Positions 12,701-25,400 of a stretch of 64,000 nucleotides of DNA are shown here, in pieces. Every line of letters begins with the position of its first letter. Positions within the stretch are counted from its first letter, which is position 1. Below the pieces are notes generated by a model. That model worked only from the letters and a program-made list of their open reading frames with translations, was not told the DNA's origin and made no database searches. This stretch comes from Acanthopleura granulata (lineage: Eukaryota > Mollusca > Polyplacophora > Chitonida > Chitonidae): positions 1,615,667-1,679,666 of the forward strand of contig JABBOT010000080.1 of the NCBI GenBank assembly GCA_016165875.1, in the 5' to 3' direction. The position numbers were made by a program, and so were the translations under genes.

Positions 12701-15700
12701 AATGCACAAACTAAATGCTCTGAAACACAGTCCGAGGAGGCTACCCTAATTCTTCAACCTTTTCAACCACCTCAGCAACCAGTATTTTGAAACATTCTGA
12801 CATAACTCTGAGGTGTAGAGAAAAAAATTGCAGATTTTTATGAAGCTTGCATCTTTAATTACACAAATAAATCATTTTTAATGTCATTTTCATAATCATT
12901 GTATGTATAAATTTCACTGAGAAAAGTGCTTTCATGGTTGAAAAGGTTGAAGTTTTACAGAAATTCAAATCCACACTCAAAATAAAAACATACTTTGTAT
13001 GTAAATTCAGATTTAGTATGAGTCTCAACAGACTATTTATCTCTGTTGAACCCAACACAGAAGCTTCATATACGTTGTGGCAAATTTTTTTTGTATTTCA
13101 CAGTTTAAAAAAAAACATTTATTTATGCTCAGCTTTGATGTAACTATATGAACTTAAAATCAAGAAAGTTTTGTCTCCCCCATTCAAGCATGATATCGTT
13201 GCTCCTCTCCCCGCTACGCCTTTTTCCGCCATCATTTAAGCCAAATCGGGTCCACATCAGAGCATAACGCTGACACCACACTCTATTCTTACAGCACACC
13301 TGCAAATTGGCCCGCTTTCACAAAACTTCGCAAATCACCTATACAATATGTTTTATGAAAAAAACGTCTTGAGAAATATATGACTTACGAAGCTTTGAGA
13401 AACTGGCCCCGGGACTGCAGATGATACATGGTATCTTACCTCTAGCTTATACCTGAACATCAGCAGGACATGCACACCATGAACTTGTTCATCTGATGCC
13501 AGTGGTACCTCCAGCCTCAACACCAGCTTGTTGAACTTCCCATCTCTATTAGAATCCTCTTCACGTGTCTGACGACAGCAATTATGGACATATTTCAGCA
13601 TATCATGCATGCATCAAGTACATTTTTATGCCACTGATACTGTTGACATGGCAGGCGCTTCTATAGGTAGGGAAGGGCATGAATCATTTTTGGATAAACT
13701 TTAGAAGTCTGAGCAGGCTAGTTTTATTATTTTTAGCCCATTTTTATCAAATGGTCACATTTGGGTAATAATTTTGGAGGGCATTTCAGGATATCAGAAT
13801 CTGAATTATCATAAATCCTTAACAACTTCAACCAGTAAAGCTTCACTTTAGCTGCAGTTTGAAAATATAAATCATAATATCTGAAGACTCAAATGTATTG
13901 TTCTATTTTACTTGTCCCAGTCAGATAAAATTCTGCTAATATGACAAAAAATGCTCTAGGTCTGTACTGAAACTTGCTGAGGATTAACAGTAAAACAAAA
14001 TTTAAAGTTAGGCCTTACACGAAATGGGACGTTGGGCCCTCGATTAACTGTTTTGCTATGATTCACTGCTCACAACGGCGCAGAGCGGTTCATATTCTAT
14101 GCTCACCAGTCTGGCTAGCCACTCTCATCGGCTTGTTTGGTTACCATCTTTCAGTTCTTTCTAACTGGTTGTTGCAACTTTAAAGTCGGTGCTGATTGGT
14201 GAACTTTTGTTCTAAAGATTCTTTACAGCAGAAGAATCCCGGATGGCAGAAAGTTACATATTCCATAGTGAAAGAGTTAAAGAGTTACTTTAGTACGTTT
14301 AGTGTCCAAACCTCTGTCTTGAAAGCTTGGTGAATTGATAAATATAAAGACAGTCTGAATCGCTTTCCTAAGCTGCAAAAACATTACAGTGTGTAACCCC
14401 TGTTATATGTTTCAGGGAGAACAAGGAAACAGAATTTTTGTCTTTCTTTTCATTTTTCCCAGTGTAACATCACGCTGAAAAACTTGACGTCCACCACCGC
14501 TGAGGTATATCCACTGACGTTATTTCAAATGCTCTTGATGTCATCCCAGCATAATTGTCTTACTGGACGTCATATCTGCCTGATTCAGCATCATTATCAA
14601 ATTATCATGTTACACCACTGAAAGTTTAGAGAAACTGCTGAAGATTTTGTTTCTTGAGGAATTGTCACTTATTAGGATTAAATAGTGTTATGCATCATAA
14701 ATTCTTTTGAACCAAGGTGTTGACTTTCTTCCACAAGATTTTGTTTAATGATCTCAATATTTCCACTAAGTTTCTATTCATACTGGAGAAGTGCTTTAAG
14801 ACCTTCATATACAGATGTGGCCCAGGCGTCTGTTAGGCTACTTCTGTCCAGTCTCACCGTGACAGCCGGGATTCTCAGGTGTTCCTGCTGAAGCTGGTTG
14901 TAGTTCTGATACGTACTCCAGGTTACATACTGACCACTGGTCAACTCCAGCACCATCAACAGCTGCTTCTTAAATGTAACTGATGGCACTTCTCTGAAAT
15001 AGTTTTCCTTCTGCCAAAATCCTGAGAAGTACGAAAAAAAAAAAATTGTTCAATTTATTAAATAATATCTAGAGCTTTTAAATTTATATTTATTCTTTAT
15101 CTTGCACATGCAGTTGAACCAATATTTTTTTTCCTACCAATCTATTTACTCCATCATAACATGATATTTTTGGGATTAACTTTAGGGTTCAAGAAGTAGC
15201 CCTCCCTTACCAGTTTAAGCTATTTGGGTTACCCCAAAGGCACAGATCTGTTCAATGCTGCAACATTACAGCTTTAAATCTACATTCTTATAATTCTGAA
15301 CTGACATAAAACGCTGTCTTTTTGCTAACCCAGCAGCTCACCTGCTCAGAAAATGGCTGGCAACAGTTTAACCTGGAGGCTTTTTTGCATGAAATGAAAC
15401 TTTTTGGGTTACCATTACACACTTAATGTATGGCGATCAGAAGGAGAGATGTTACAAAGAGGATTTGACCAGCTGGAGTTATGTGGAGTGCTCAATGTCT
15501 GTTAATTGCCCTATTTATGTAACCAGGAGTCTCAGACACGGTATCTGAGCACTGCTGGTGACCGCGTCATGTCTACTGCAATTTTCAACGTCTGACCAAC
15601 CTCATACTACGATCATAGGTGATACACTGCCAGCCTGTACAGTCAACGATTGACCTGATGAACTTGGTGACTTTACATAGTGGGCTTGTAAATTAGATGT

Positions 15701-17182
15701 CTCAATAAGCCTTCTTCATATTTTGTGCAAATCTGACATAAAACATTATTACTGAATGCAAAATATATGCATGCCTGCAGTCTGAACTTGTTTTAAAATG
15801 TTCTGATGTCACAAAGAGTGTAGTGTCATCAAGTCTTGAGTTGTCAAGCAACGAATGCGCCATTGCTGATGCCATGATAGCCCAGAATGTAGGCTCTTGT
15901 AGCATAAAACTGGAAATCTGAATACTGTCTATCCTGTAATCATGGCAATGAATCAGGTCGTCTATTTCATTACATCTGTGGAAGTAGTGACCTTAGCCCA
16001 AGATCAGTCTAAAGGTGGTTCATATTTACTGATACGTGGAGATCGCTGGCCAACCTTAGCATGAGGGTTACATGGACCCTATGTCTGTATAAAGCTTGTG
16101 AGGAACTACCCCCTCAGTCAATTCCGCTGCTTGTGCGTTAGATTCTCCCTGATCACATATACGGCACCTAAGTTCTGAAAACTGAAATGTTTCTGCACAA
16201 TTAACCACAATCGCTACTCAGCCTTACTGCATCAGTCTCATGTAAATTTTGGTAAAAGTCGCAAATACGGTCAGCTGGCACATGCTGTCATGCTTTTTAA
16301 ATCTGTGTCAATGAGGCGCGCATGCTCAGAGCGGATTGACCATTCCGTGACATCATATCTTGAACTTTACATCCATACTGAACGAATCTACTCCTTCAAT
16401 CAACTTGTATAACCATGGTCAACCATGGATGCTCATGCGCACAGAGCAACAACCTGACTTAGTTAGATCATGTCCACAATGCATGTGAGTATAAGTCATA
16501 TCTGGGATTTACTGGTCACAAAGGCTACCGAATGTGAAAAAAATTGGCAGAAGAACAGGGACTGTCTTGATGTACATAGTTTACCTCAGTTTTACCCTGT
16601 TCATGCATATTTTGCTTTATTTGGCATGGATTTTCGTAGCGCTTTTCTCCACGCTTAGCTATTTTTCAATACCAGTATTTTAACCTGCATAGCTCCTCAG
16701 CTGTGATCTACGCCCAACCCCATATTAAAAGATCACAGCCGAGATCTTTGACTAAAGGTACCTCGCTGGTGTATCTGACAAATGCCAAAAACCTGCTAGC
16801 GGTTGGCACATCACAGCAACAACAGGACTACATCTAAATTACAGCGTGCAACACCAGAGTTATCAGTGTACAGTAGCCTGAGTGACACTGACAGCCAGTT
16901 ACATGACAGAGAACCTAGAGAATGGGATCTAGCCACTGCATCAGTTAAGCAGACAGTTGACAGCAAGCACGAACACGCAGGTCTAGACAAGCGGCCGGTG
17001 TTCTGTGCATTTTCATCAACTTGGTATAAAAGATCAGTCTTACCAGTACTTCTGTAGACTACAAACAAGGGTGGGATGAACGTTAGTAACACAATAAGGA
17101 ACTGCAGGATTGTGGCCTTCGTACAAACGTGAGTTTTGTACCGGCGTAATTCGGGATGCGAGAACACTTGGTATACCGCCAT
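9773..17182 (-). CDS. TMEM231: TMEM231, ciliary transition-zone protein
   Basis: TMEM231 is a two-pass membrane protein of the MKS/B9 complex at the ciliary transition zone, where it helps gate entry of ciliary membrane proteins. Seven exons in coding order are 17182-17044, 15021-14858, 13568-13440, 12625-12482, 11853-11772, 11185-11080 and 9941-9773. They sum to 933 nt, 310 aa plus TGA, close to the roughly 316 aa of human TMEM231. Landmarks are [17 protein letters not shown]1 at about residues 25-43, [39 protein letters not shown] and [13 protein letters not shown]2 is at about residues 269-283, followed by [15 protein letters not shown]. An in-frame ATG 33 codons upstream (17281) exists, but homologues begin at the MAxYxVFSHP motif. 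Introns 4 and 6 carry SINEs. Confidence 0.95.
10598..10785 (+). mobile_element. SINE fragment, in TMEM231 intron 6
   Basis: Family body motifs (ttatgctggctctctcc, gcaacctgtggatgatcg, tttccctgggg) lead to a tail of caaataaataaatc. The tRNA-like head is degraded and the central cctcccacc block is missing. Confidence 0.65.
10838..10965 (+). mobile_element. SINE 3' part with long poly(A), in TMEM231 intron 6
   Basis: ccatgctggctctgtccgg, tttcctcccacctta and gtgaaatattcttgagtg match the family 3' half. The usual AATA tail is replaced by about 20 A residues. It is a direct repeat of the neighbouring copy at 10598. Confidence 0.75.
12325..12402 (-). repeat. tRNA-like SINE head, second family, in TMEM231 intron 4
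   Basis: Read on the minus strand, tggccgagtgg (box A, 12397-12387) is followed by ggttcaaacac (box B, 12345-12335). The spacing and motifs are those of a leucine- or serine-type tRNA promoter. No cloverleaf with paired acceptor arms is evident, and the following sequence to about 12150 looks like a SINE body unlike the main family here. Confidence 0.55.
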
Positions 17183-17649
17183 TTTCTTTTCAAACAAAGC
17201 TGTGCCGCACCGAATATGTTTTATGTTGCGATTTGATGAAACTGGTGTTGCACCTCCACTTGTATTAACCCTGAAAAGCACTTCTGTTTATTTATTTGTT
17301 TATTTTTAACATTGCTAATGATTTGTAGTTCCTGAATATATTAGATCTGATGGACTGGTACCTTTAACAGCGAGGTACGAGTCTACGGTTTGCGCGGGAA
17401 AGTGAAATTGACGTGTCAAACCCCAATTTCCTTTCAAACCGTGGGTCAAGAACGAATGACATCGGTTATTTTTTAGACCTCGCGTTTTACCAACAACTTG
17501 CAGGGGGCATGATCTTGATGTGTATTTGAAATAAGATCTGTAGACTTCAAATAAGGTCACAGAACCGCGGAAGACGGATATTTTTTAGTCCTTTTTGGGA
17601 GCAAGTGCCAAAGGAGATGTGAAATCTGTTCCACTAAAGTTCCCATTGG

Positions 17650-17762
17650 ATACATTTTTATTTATTTGATTTTTTTCTTTGATTGGTATTTTACACCGTA
17701 CTCAAGAATATTTCACTTATACGACGGTGGCCAGCATTAAAATGGGAGGAAACCTGTTCTCT
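17650..17762 (-). mobile_element. SINE 3' part
   Basis: The reverse tail tttatttatttgatt is followed by gtattttacaccgtactc, aagaatatttcacttatacg and gggaggaaacc. The head is absent. Confidence 0.8.
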
Positions 17763-18204
17763 TTAAGGCCAAAACAGAACACAGAGACAAAATTCTGCTT
17801 ACGGTAGGATCTGAATTTTTGTCTTGGGGGCGTGGGGGGGGGGGGAATCACGAGGGAAATTTAGCCAACGAAACAAAATGCTGATGTTTGTAATAATATC
17901 TTCTCAGTGATTACTAAGTATCTAAGTTTATTGGTTGTCGGGAGGAAACAATTTCGGTGGGAAGATCTTCGGCCCAACCGCATGGGCGACTTATCAGACA
18001 AGTTATCATAAAAAAAGTTCAATTTTTTTTTCTCTTCCTTTTGAGAAATGGAGGCCTACTTCCATAGTGGTGAAAATAATTTTATCATAGTGATAATATG
18101 TCAAGCGCGATGAAAATATTTCACTCTCAGTTAAAATTCAAGAATTTGATGCGGTAAACCTCGTTCTCAGTAGCTTTCATTGTTTTGTTTTCTTCGAGGA
18201 TCGT

Positions 18205-18312
18205 TAAATTTATTTACATTTTTTTGCTTGGTATCTTACGCCGCGCTCAAGAATATTTCACTTATACGAGGGCGAACAGCATTATGGTGGGAGGAAACCG
18301 GAATGGTCAAAT
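18205..18312 (-). mobile_element. SINE 3' part
   Basis: gtatcttacgccgcgctc, aagaatatttcacttatacg and ggtgggaggaaaccgg match the family 3' domain in reverse orientation. No head is present. Confidence 0.75.
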
Positions 18313-18944
18313 AATTTTGAGTATACATGTAAATATAATCCCAAAGTTTTTGATGGAGGCCTTCGCTGACTCATTCAACACTGGCATGTTCAGTTGCGGC
18401 TGTAAGTCAGGGTGTGGTCAGGAACATGGCCAAGGCCGGAGCATGGTTTATTCCGGTTTCTTTCAACCATAAGTTTGACCTCTGTCGAATTTGTGAAAGA
18501 TTCTTTTAAAACAACATAGAATCAAAAGCAGTAAGCATCTGTCAAATTTAAATACAGGAATGAGAATGTTCAGTTTATAGGCTGATTTCAGCTGATTTTA
18601 AGAGAAATCAAAATTTTCAAAATGTTTAATATTTGCGGATCAAAATGGCCAAAACTAATTGTTTCACTAACTCAGTGTGGGCTAGGAGACGAAGTTCCCA
18701 AAACACGAAATTTGTCTATATAACTTGTTTAACTCAATTCAGAATAACCACTGAAAAAAAAAGTGAAAAAAGGGAGGAGAACACAACCAAACAAAACGAC
18801 CATAACTTTGTTGAAAATCAACAAAGGAGCGCAAAAATCGTGTACATGAACTTCGAAAATAGAAAATTTGTCTGTCGTCATGCCGTGTCCTAAGATTCAA
18901 TCCAATACGAAAAACCGTTCTGAAGATATGCTAAGCAAACTCAT

Positions 18945-19055
18945 TAGTGACTGACTCATGGAGTGATTGACTGGCTCATGGAGTGACTGACTGGCTCATG
19001 ACAAACTCATTGAGTGATTGACCGATTCATGGAGTGACTGACTGACCAAGGGCCA
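18945..19055. repeat. Short tandem repeat of gactgactcatggagtga type
   Basis: Variants of tgactggctcatggagtga recur about five times at roughly 20-30 bp spacing. Lengths vary between copies, so this is a degenerate minisatellite. Confidence 0.75.
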
Positions 19056-20025
19056 GACAGACGAGGAGAATATAGTCCTACACAAAGTCCTTTTTTATCC
19101 ATTAGGCAGTTCTTTGAGACATTGTGACATAATCACAGTGTGTCCCCAACATTCCTTGGTCACACAGCTTTTCCCGATTTAGAGAGCACCCATGCCTCAA
19201 TTCTTCCAACTTAGATTACAGTTTATTCCTACAGATTATTCCTACACAATATTTAAAGTCACCTCCCAAGTTTTTCCTGCAGGTTTATGGGCGGAGGAAA
19301 CCGGTGTGACCAGTGTGAAAACCTTCAATCCTCGCCATAGTATGCCTATATTCCCGATTTAATACGGCAATTGAAACAGCCAGGACTGGAGTTGAAATGG
19401 CTACGTGATTTGTGAGCGGGCCTTTCGCGGAGAGTCAATGCTTACCCATTCACTAACACAAATGTATACATATGGAATGAAACAGTGGAATGGTTTGATA
19501 TCCTAACGTTTCAACACTTAAGTAAATCGACAACGAAAAATGTTACTCACAAATGCAGTAGTGAGTTTATTAAGTCAGAAGGATATAGGTGGTAACCCGA
19601 ATACACAAGACTACAGCACTGAAGGTAAAACTTGTCACCACATTTAACAAACAGTCACATGAAAACAACGCAATGACGCGCCAAGACAGTACGACACGCG
19701 CATATTTGAATATAAATATATTTGTTGAATTACAGTTCACCACGAACAGAATTAATACCTGGCGCGATTTAACATCAGCCTGGGTATGGGTTTGGAGGGA
19801 TATGATACACCAAAAAAAATTGCGTGAGCATCTGCACACGACTGTATTCAAAATTGCGTTGTTATGTGAACTTGACTGTATACAAAATCGTCCTGCTATA
19901 TGTGAACTTTGTTCCCAACGATTACACGCCGTGCCTCTCATCATTTATAGTTACCTTCAGATGAATAGTAAATGTATGAAAGTTTCCGTTTAATATTGGG
20001 TACTCATATATCTTTCAGATTAATA

Positions 20026-22386
20026 TCAGTCTGTTTTCTCCCAGATCTTGACAGATTTCACTTGTAAGGCGGCGTCCTCGCCGATCCAAGTAGGATACCA
20101 ATCATCTTTGGCCGCCCAGAACTCGCCAGAGGCTCGAGGTGAGTCATTCGACCACGGTTTCTTATATCCTTGATTGGGAATGTCGTCGGGGAAATATCCT
20201 ATCTTCCCACCAACAGCGACGTTCAGAATCAGGTAGAACTGTTAAAGTGAGAAACGGTAAAATAATCACAACAGATATAAGCACACCTGATGAATGGTGA
20301 AACAAATATAGCCGAAATCGGCCAATAAATAATATGTACACACATAGATTCCAGTGCCGATACCCGAAACCTGTTTGACCTAGCACATGGGATCTACCCA
20401 TAATACGGCCTTACAGGGCATCCATGCAAGGTCAGCTCAGCTTTCAACTGTCCCTGTGGCGCACATAACATTGGTCATCCTGACTGTTACGATGTCCTTC
20501 GCATAATTTAAGTTCCTTCAGGAAGTGGATGCAGTTTAAAAATTTAAAGATTCGGAACGAAGTGGTTTCCATCAAATCAAAATTTTAGAAATGTGCTCTA
20601 AAGCCTAATTTTCTCAACCGAATCGTAATTTCTTAAAATTTATTAATCTAACAGTAAACTTCCCATACTTCTAATCGTCTAACCTGTAACATGTTTATTT
20701 TACATCCACAATATATGCTTGATTAACTATGTACTTTACTTCATTGTTCTTTCATTTCTCCCGTGTATGCGATGATAAATCATACCTCCTTGTCGAAGGG
20801 CGCGTCCGACCCTCCCTCAGTCCAGATATCATCGCCCGAGAACCCTCCAAATTTCCAGTAACCCTCCTCTGGAGTAGGTCTGTCCAACACCAGCTCATCG
20901 TCAACGTAAGTTCTGCAAGGTTACACACAAATTCGGTGAAACGTTGACAATAATTTTGATTTTATCTTCATTAACTCTATACACCCCCGGAATTTGAAAC
21001 ACAAATTCAGTGAAACGTTAACACCAATTTTAAGTTTATTTTCAATTACACTCAAATCTTCAAAAATATATACCACAGGCCTATGTAACTCAGCTACAAA
21101 GCGCAAATGAGATACACGATTTGGAAACTGACTTTATGCTTCCACCTACAGCATTCATTACGTCTTTTCGTCATCACTGAAAACTGTTGATGGCTTCTCT
21201 CTGCATGAATCCGTCTTAAGATTTATATTTTATATATTTTCTTAGTTCTTTGGTAGTTTGTATTATTTATTATTGACACGGAACGCCAGTTTTGGTTGAC
21301 GGCAGATATACGATATAGGTTTCGACCCCTAGGTTGTTTGCTTACCTGTGCATTCAATAATATTAGGCAGGCTACAAAAAGTATTTGTTTCGTTGTAAGA
21401 ATAAGACAATTTACACACTTACAGTGTATTTTGCTCCAGACGATTATCCAGTCTATAGCCAACACCTGATAAACACTTAAGAGGTATACGGGTACCTTAT
21501 GTGAGTGTAATCCCAGTCCAGCACGTATTTGTGAAACCCGTCCGCAAAGGTCCACTTGGGCTTTGCATGACTGGTAAAGACAGGATAAAATACATTTACA
21601 GGGAAACGATTTCAGGTATTTTAACAGGCATATACTTTTTACTGTGTGCATGAAAATGTAGTGTTATGAGAAGTTCATATAAGTGGCCATCATCTATCAC
21701 AAATCCCGTTTTCATGTTCTTACAAACAGATTACGCCATATTTAAAACAATGATAATGATAACCAAAAATGTTTTAGATTCGTGACTGAAAAAATGGGTC
21801 GAAATGAATGTTATACAACTGGCTGCCACCATTCTGTACACGTCGATCTACCGTTCCTGTGTCGTCAGCATATAGCCGTTTATGTTCCACACTGGCCCCC
21901 AGTGAAGAGTTGATCCCATCGTACCAATACCGATGTCTCCGTAATGCCGATTTCCTTGAAACAGGGAAATATCCGTGAATGAAGTTATATCTATGTGTGT
22001 AAGGTATAGACACAAGTGCAGACGTGTCCCGAGATCCGAGGACTGGAAATCTCATGCGCGATAGTGGTGCATTTATCAATGAGTGTAGAAATTATTTTGA
22101 ACAATTCTTAAGGTATACCGTATGGTCATAAGAATAAGGTACTTTTCTTTCCATGACTATAATGCCGAGGGGTTAGCCCGCCAGCGCGGCGTTATAAACC
22201 CGTACCTCTCACCACTGCGGTTGCTGTGAGTTCAAGTTCAGCTCATGGGTGCTTCCTCTCCGGCCGTACGCGGAAAGGTCCTCCAAGGACCTGCGGATAG
22301 CCGTGGGTTTCCCCCGGGCTCGGCCCTGTTTCTTCCCATTATAATGCTGGCCGCCATCGTATAAGTGAAATATTCTTGACTACGGC

Positions 22387-22418
<32 letters not shown>

Positions 22419-25400
22419 GGTTATATGAGATTTGCCATGATTCCAATCTCATTCTCGAACCAGGAATTTTTAACCGTCCCTCGCTTCCATAGGTCTCCGA
22501 AATTTCGTGACAGAAAGTAGTTGATGGCGCTGTCTTAATCGTGTGGACTTACATGAGGTTCCCTGGTCAGCGGTTGTCGTGCATGCACCATGCTGTATGG
22601 ATGACAGATGGCGAGCAGTAAAGTGCGCCATGCAGCATCTTACTAAAGCTCAGTGCCTTAATGTGCGTTCCTGGTTTCCTCCAACCAAAACCTCGCCATG
22701 ATGCAAGCTTTATTTATTTCATTGATATTGCTCGCCGTGTTCAGGAATATTTCGCTTATTCGACGGCGACTAGTATTATATGATGGGAGGAAACCGGGCA
22801 GAACCGTAGGTATAGTTAGCAGACCTTTCCACTTACTGTCAGAGTGGAAAACAACAGGAGCTGGACTTGAACTCTCAGCAACCGCATGGTGAAAGGCTCT
22901 TGGGCCATCGTATGAGAAGTTATACATAAATGGCGGTAGATAATAAAGAATTAGTAACTTAGCTGAAGTATTTGTTTATGTGATATACATACCTCTGACC
23001 TCCACCAGATCGATTTCCCCCGACCTCGGCCACTGTCCATATTTCCAGTGCTTGGGCAGAAACCACATTGCTGAAAGATGTAGCAAAAACTATATTACCT
23101 GAAGTTTAAATTGACGTATGAAAATATCCTCTGTATTGCATGTACCTATGATCGGTAATAGATAGTGCCAGTTTCATGCCTACTTTTGTGATGGTGAAAA
23201 AGGGGAGCGCAGTTTTAAGCGTTTCACATTGATTGTTTCTTTGTCCTATCCCCAACCTCCTCATGACGCCGCCCCTACCTGCCCCCAACGTTCTCACCAG
23301 GCCAGATCCAGTCTCCTCTCGGCATCTTCGCCCAGATTTCCACTTTGCCATACTTGAAGCTCTTTTTCGTGATGATGCGAGCAGACATGATCGGGTTGAT
23401 CACACCATACTTCCCCTCACGGAAACAACCGTAAAACTCCGACTGAGTACACCTGCCGAATAACTCTGCAAACAATACCAAGAGTCAGTGCTAAATGTGA
23501 GGGCCAAAGGGGGTTTCAGAGTTAGTTGTTTCATCTCATTTTACAGCTGCAAACCAACAGACATCTTTCCGAAATGATTTTTTTCAATCATCAATGCATA
23601 GCGAGGGATTACACCAAGCATATCGTTAATTATCTGTTATTATCGCCACCTGAAGTCAGCCTCTTTGAACTTCGGCATATAGGCACATTGGTTTTAATGT
23701 CTTACGCTGTTTCGGATGCAATAAATGAACCGATCTTTAATGTTAAAGTGTATGTTATCTAAGGTGACACAGTTGAGGAATTACGCCTCCGCCTACCTGT
23801 CATGTTTAAGGTTCCGTTGTACAAGAACGCTTCCCCAAACTTATCAGCTGTCAGGGTCTATTTAAAAACAAAAGAGAAAATTCAACACGCTATAGGATGT
23901 TATAATAAAACTTCATGTTGGCCATGTTATATTTAAGAAGAAATACATTCGTTCAGGTCCTCCTCTCATTATGTTAACAAAAATAAAACACATCATGAAT
24001 ACGAGCTTCTTAAGATTAAACTAAGTTCTAAACGTCGATAGAAAACCAATAACTTGTTACAACCAGATGATGATAGAATAGGGAATAGGGCTTATATCTG
24101 TGGCATTGTGTGCACACTTAAAAAAGAGGATGCAGCCATGGAACCCTTAGGAGTTCCATGTCTTTCCCTTTCGGTGGCATCCTGTAAAGTTCCATGTAGG
24201 ACCTTATAAGTAGGGATCAATTTAGCTGCCCATATGAAAGGTTCCAGGTCGCACAAAGATGTTTATAGGCCTAAGTTAAATTTACGACCGCTGCCTTTTC
24301 CAGGGCGCTGACAACGAGATACACGAGATTACGCGATGTAGTTATTCATTGCATATGAAACTATTTTCTTACTTGTTTTGGATTTCAAGTGTGGAAATAT
24401 TTTTTCATCTTTATGTCCACAATCCTGAATTTATCTGAACCCGATCCTCGATCACTGGGCCACTGCGCCGTGGAGAAGAAAATTTACAAAGGATAGCACC
24501 CTAGGGTCCAGAATAGAACAATAAGGTTCCCTCACGGAGCACTCTCTTCTAAGCGTCTTTTCTAAGCGTGTGTGATCATTCAGACTACACCTCCATGGGT
24601 ATTTTGCAATATTTATGACCGGGTAGACGATTTTTTTTGCACTGTGTCATATGATGCCTTTGCTCACATTTACAGGATGCCCTCAACGCTTGTTAACAAA
24701 ACTCTTTGTATCTGTATACTAATTACCCTAAAATAACCATTTCCGACAATTCATACTCACGGGCTTAATGAAAAGGGTGTTATCACGAACATAGCTATTC
24801 GCTTCCTCCTCGCTATAAATCTGGAATTCCCAATTCTAAAAAGATAACCGTACATATGACTGAAAGAAACTTAAAGCCTTTGTGTAAACTAAATTGCTAT
24901 AAAAGATTACAATACAGAAAGTGCAAACAGAATCGAAGACAGGTCTCTTGTCAGTTTCCCCTCAGTTTGGGTTTTATCCCAATTGTTCAAGTAAATGCAC
25001 AAAAAGTAGCAACTTATACATTCCTCAGCACCATGGTTTAAGCTGAATTAGGTAAAGAAAAAACCCAGTGGTGATTTAATTGCAATTCATCAGATGTCAC
25101 TGGTTTAGAATTACTCAGAATGGTGTGCTGTTGTCACATTTAATAAGCTTTCACACGAAGCAATGCATATCATAAAACGCGTTAAGTAAAACTTGACAGG
25201 ACAAATGCTCGAGTGTGAGACCATAGTTAAGGAAGAAGACATCGTTACACAGAAGCTTACCCCTCCACCAGACGCCGTCACCTCATGCTCCCATTCTGTG
25301 AGGTTCAGAATATCAAAGTGATCCTCCAGAATCAACTTCAGTCTGCCTGAAAACAGATAATTTTGCCCTCGTAGCTCAACACTGGGCTGTCCGCAAGCCA

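Larger units (their letters stand above)
17183..20025. other. Intergenic DNA between TMEM231 5' end and GH16 3' end
   Basis: This should contain the TMEM231 promoter and the GH16 3' UTR. I see no convincing RFX X-box or TATA box near 17182. It contains two SINE tails, a G-rich run near 17830 and a short tandem repeat near 18950. Overlapping open frames on both strands at 19570-19993 match nothing known. Confidence 0.6.

Noticed and set aside
17220..17245. RFX X-box upstream of TMEM231 (gttgcgatttgatgaaac)
   Set aside because: The half-sites fit the X-box consensus poorly; not strong enough to call.
17183..17281. Upstream in-frame start for TMEM231 at 17281
   Set aside because: The extra 33 residues have no counterpart in the family, which starts at the MAxYxVFSHP motif; context at 17182 is good.
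19570..19993. Overlapping open frames of 124 and 134 codons on opposite strands
   Set aside because: They mirror each other and match nothing known; likely chance in the GH16 3' flank.
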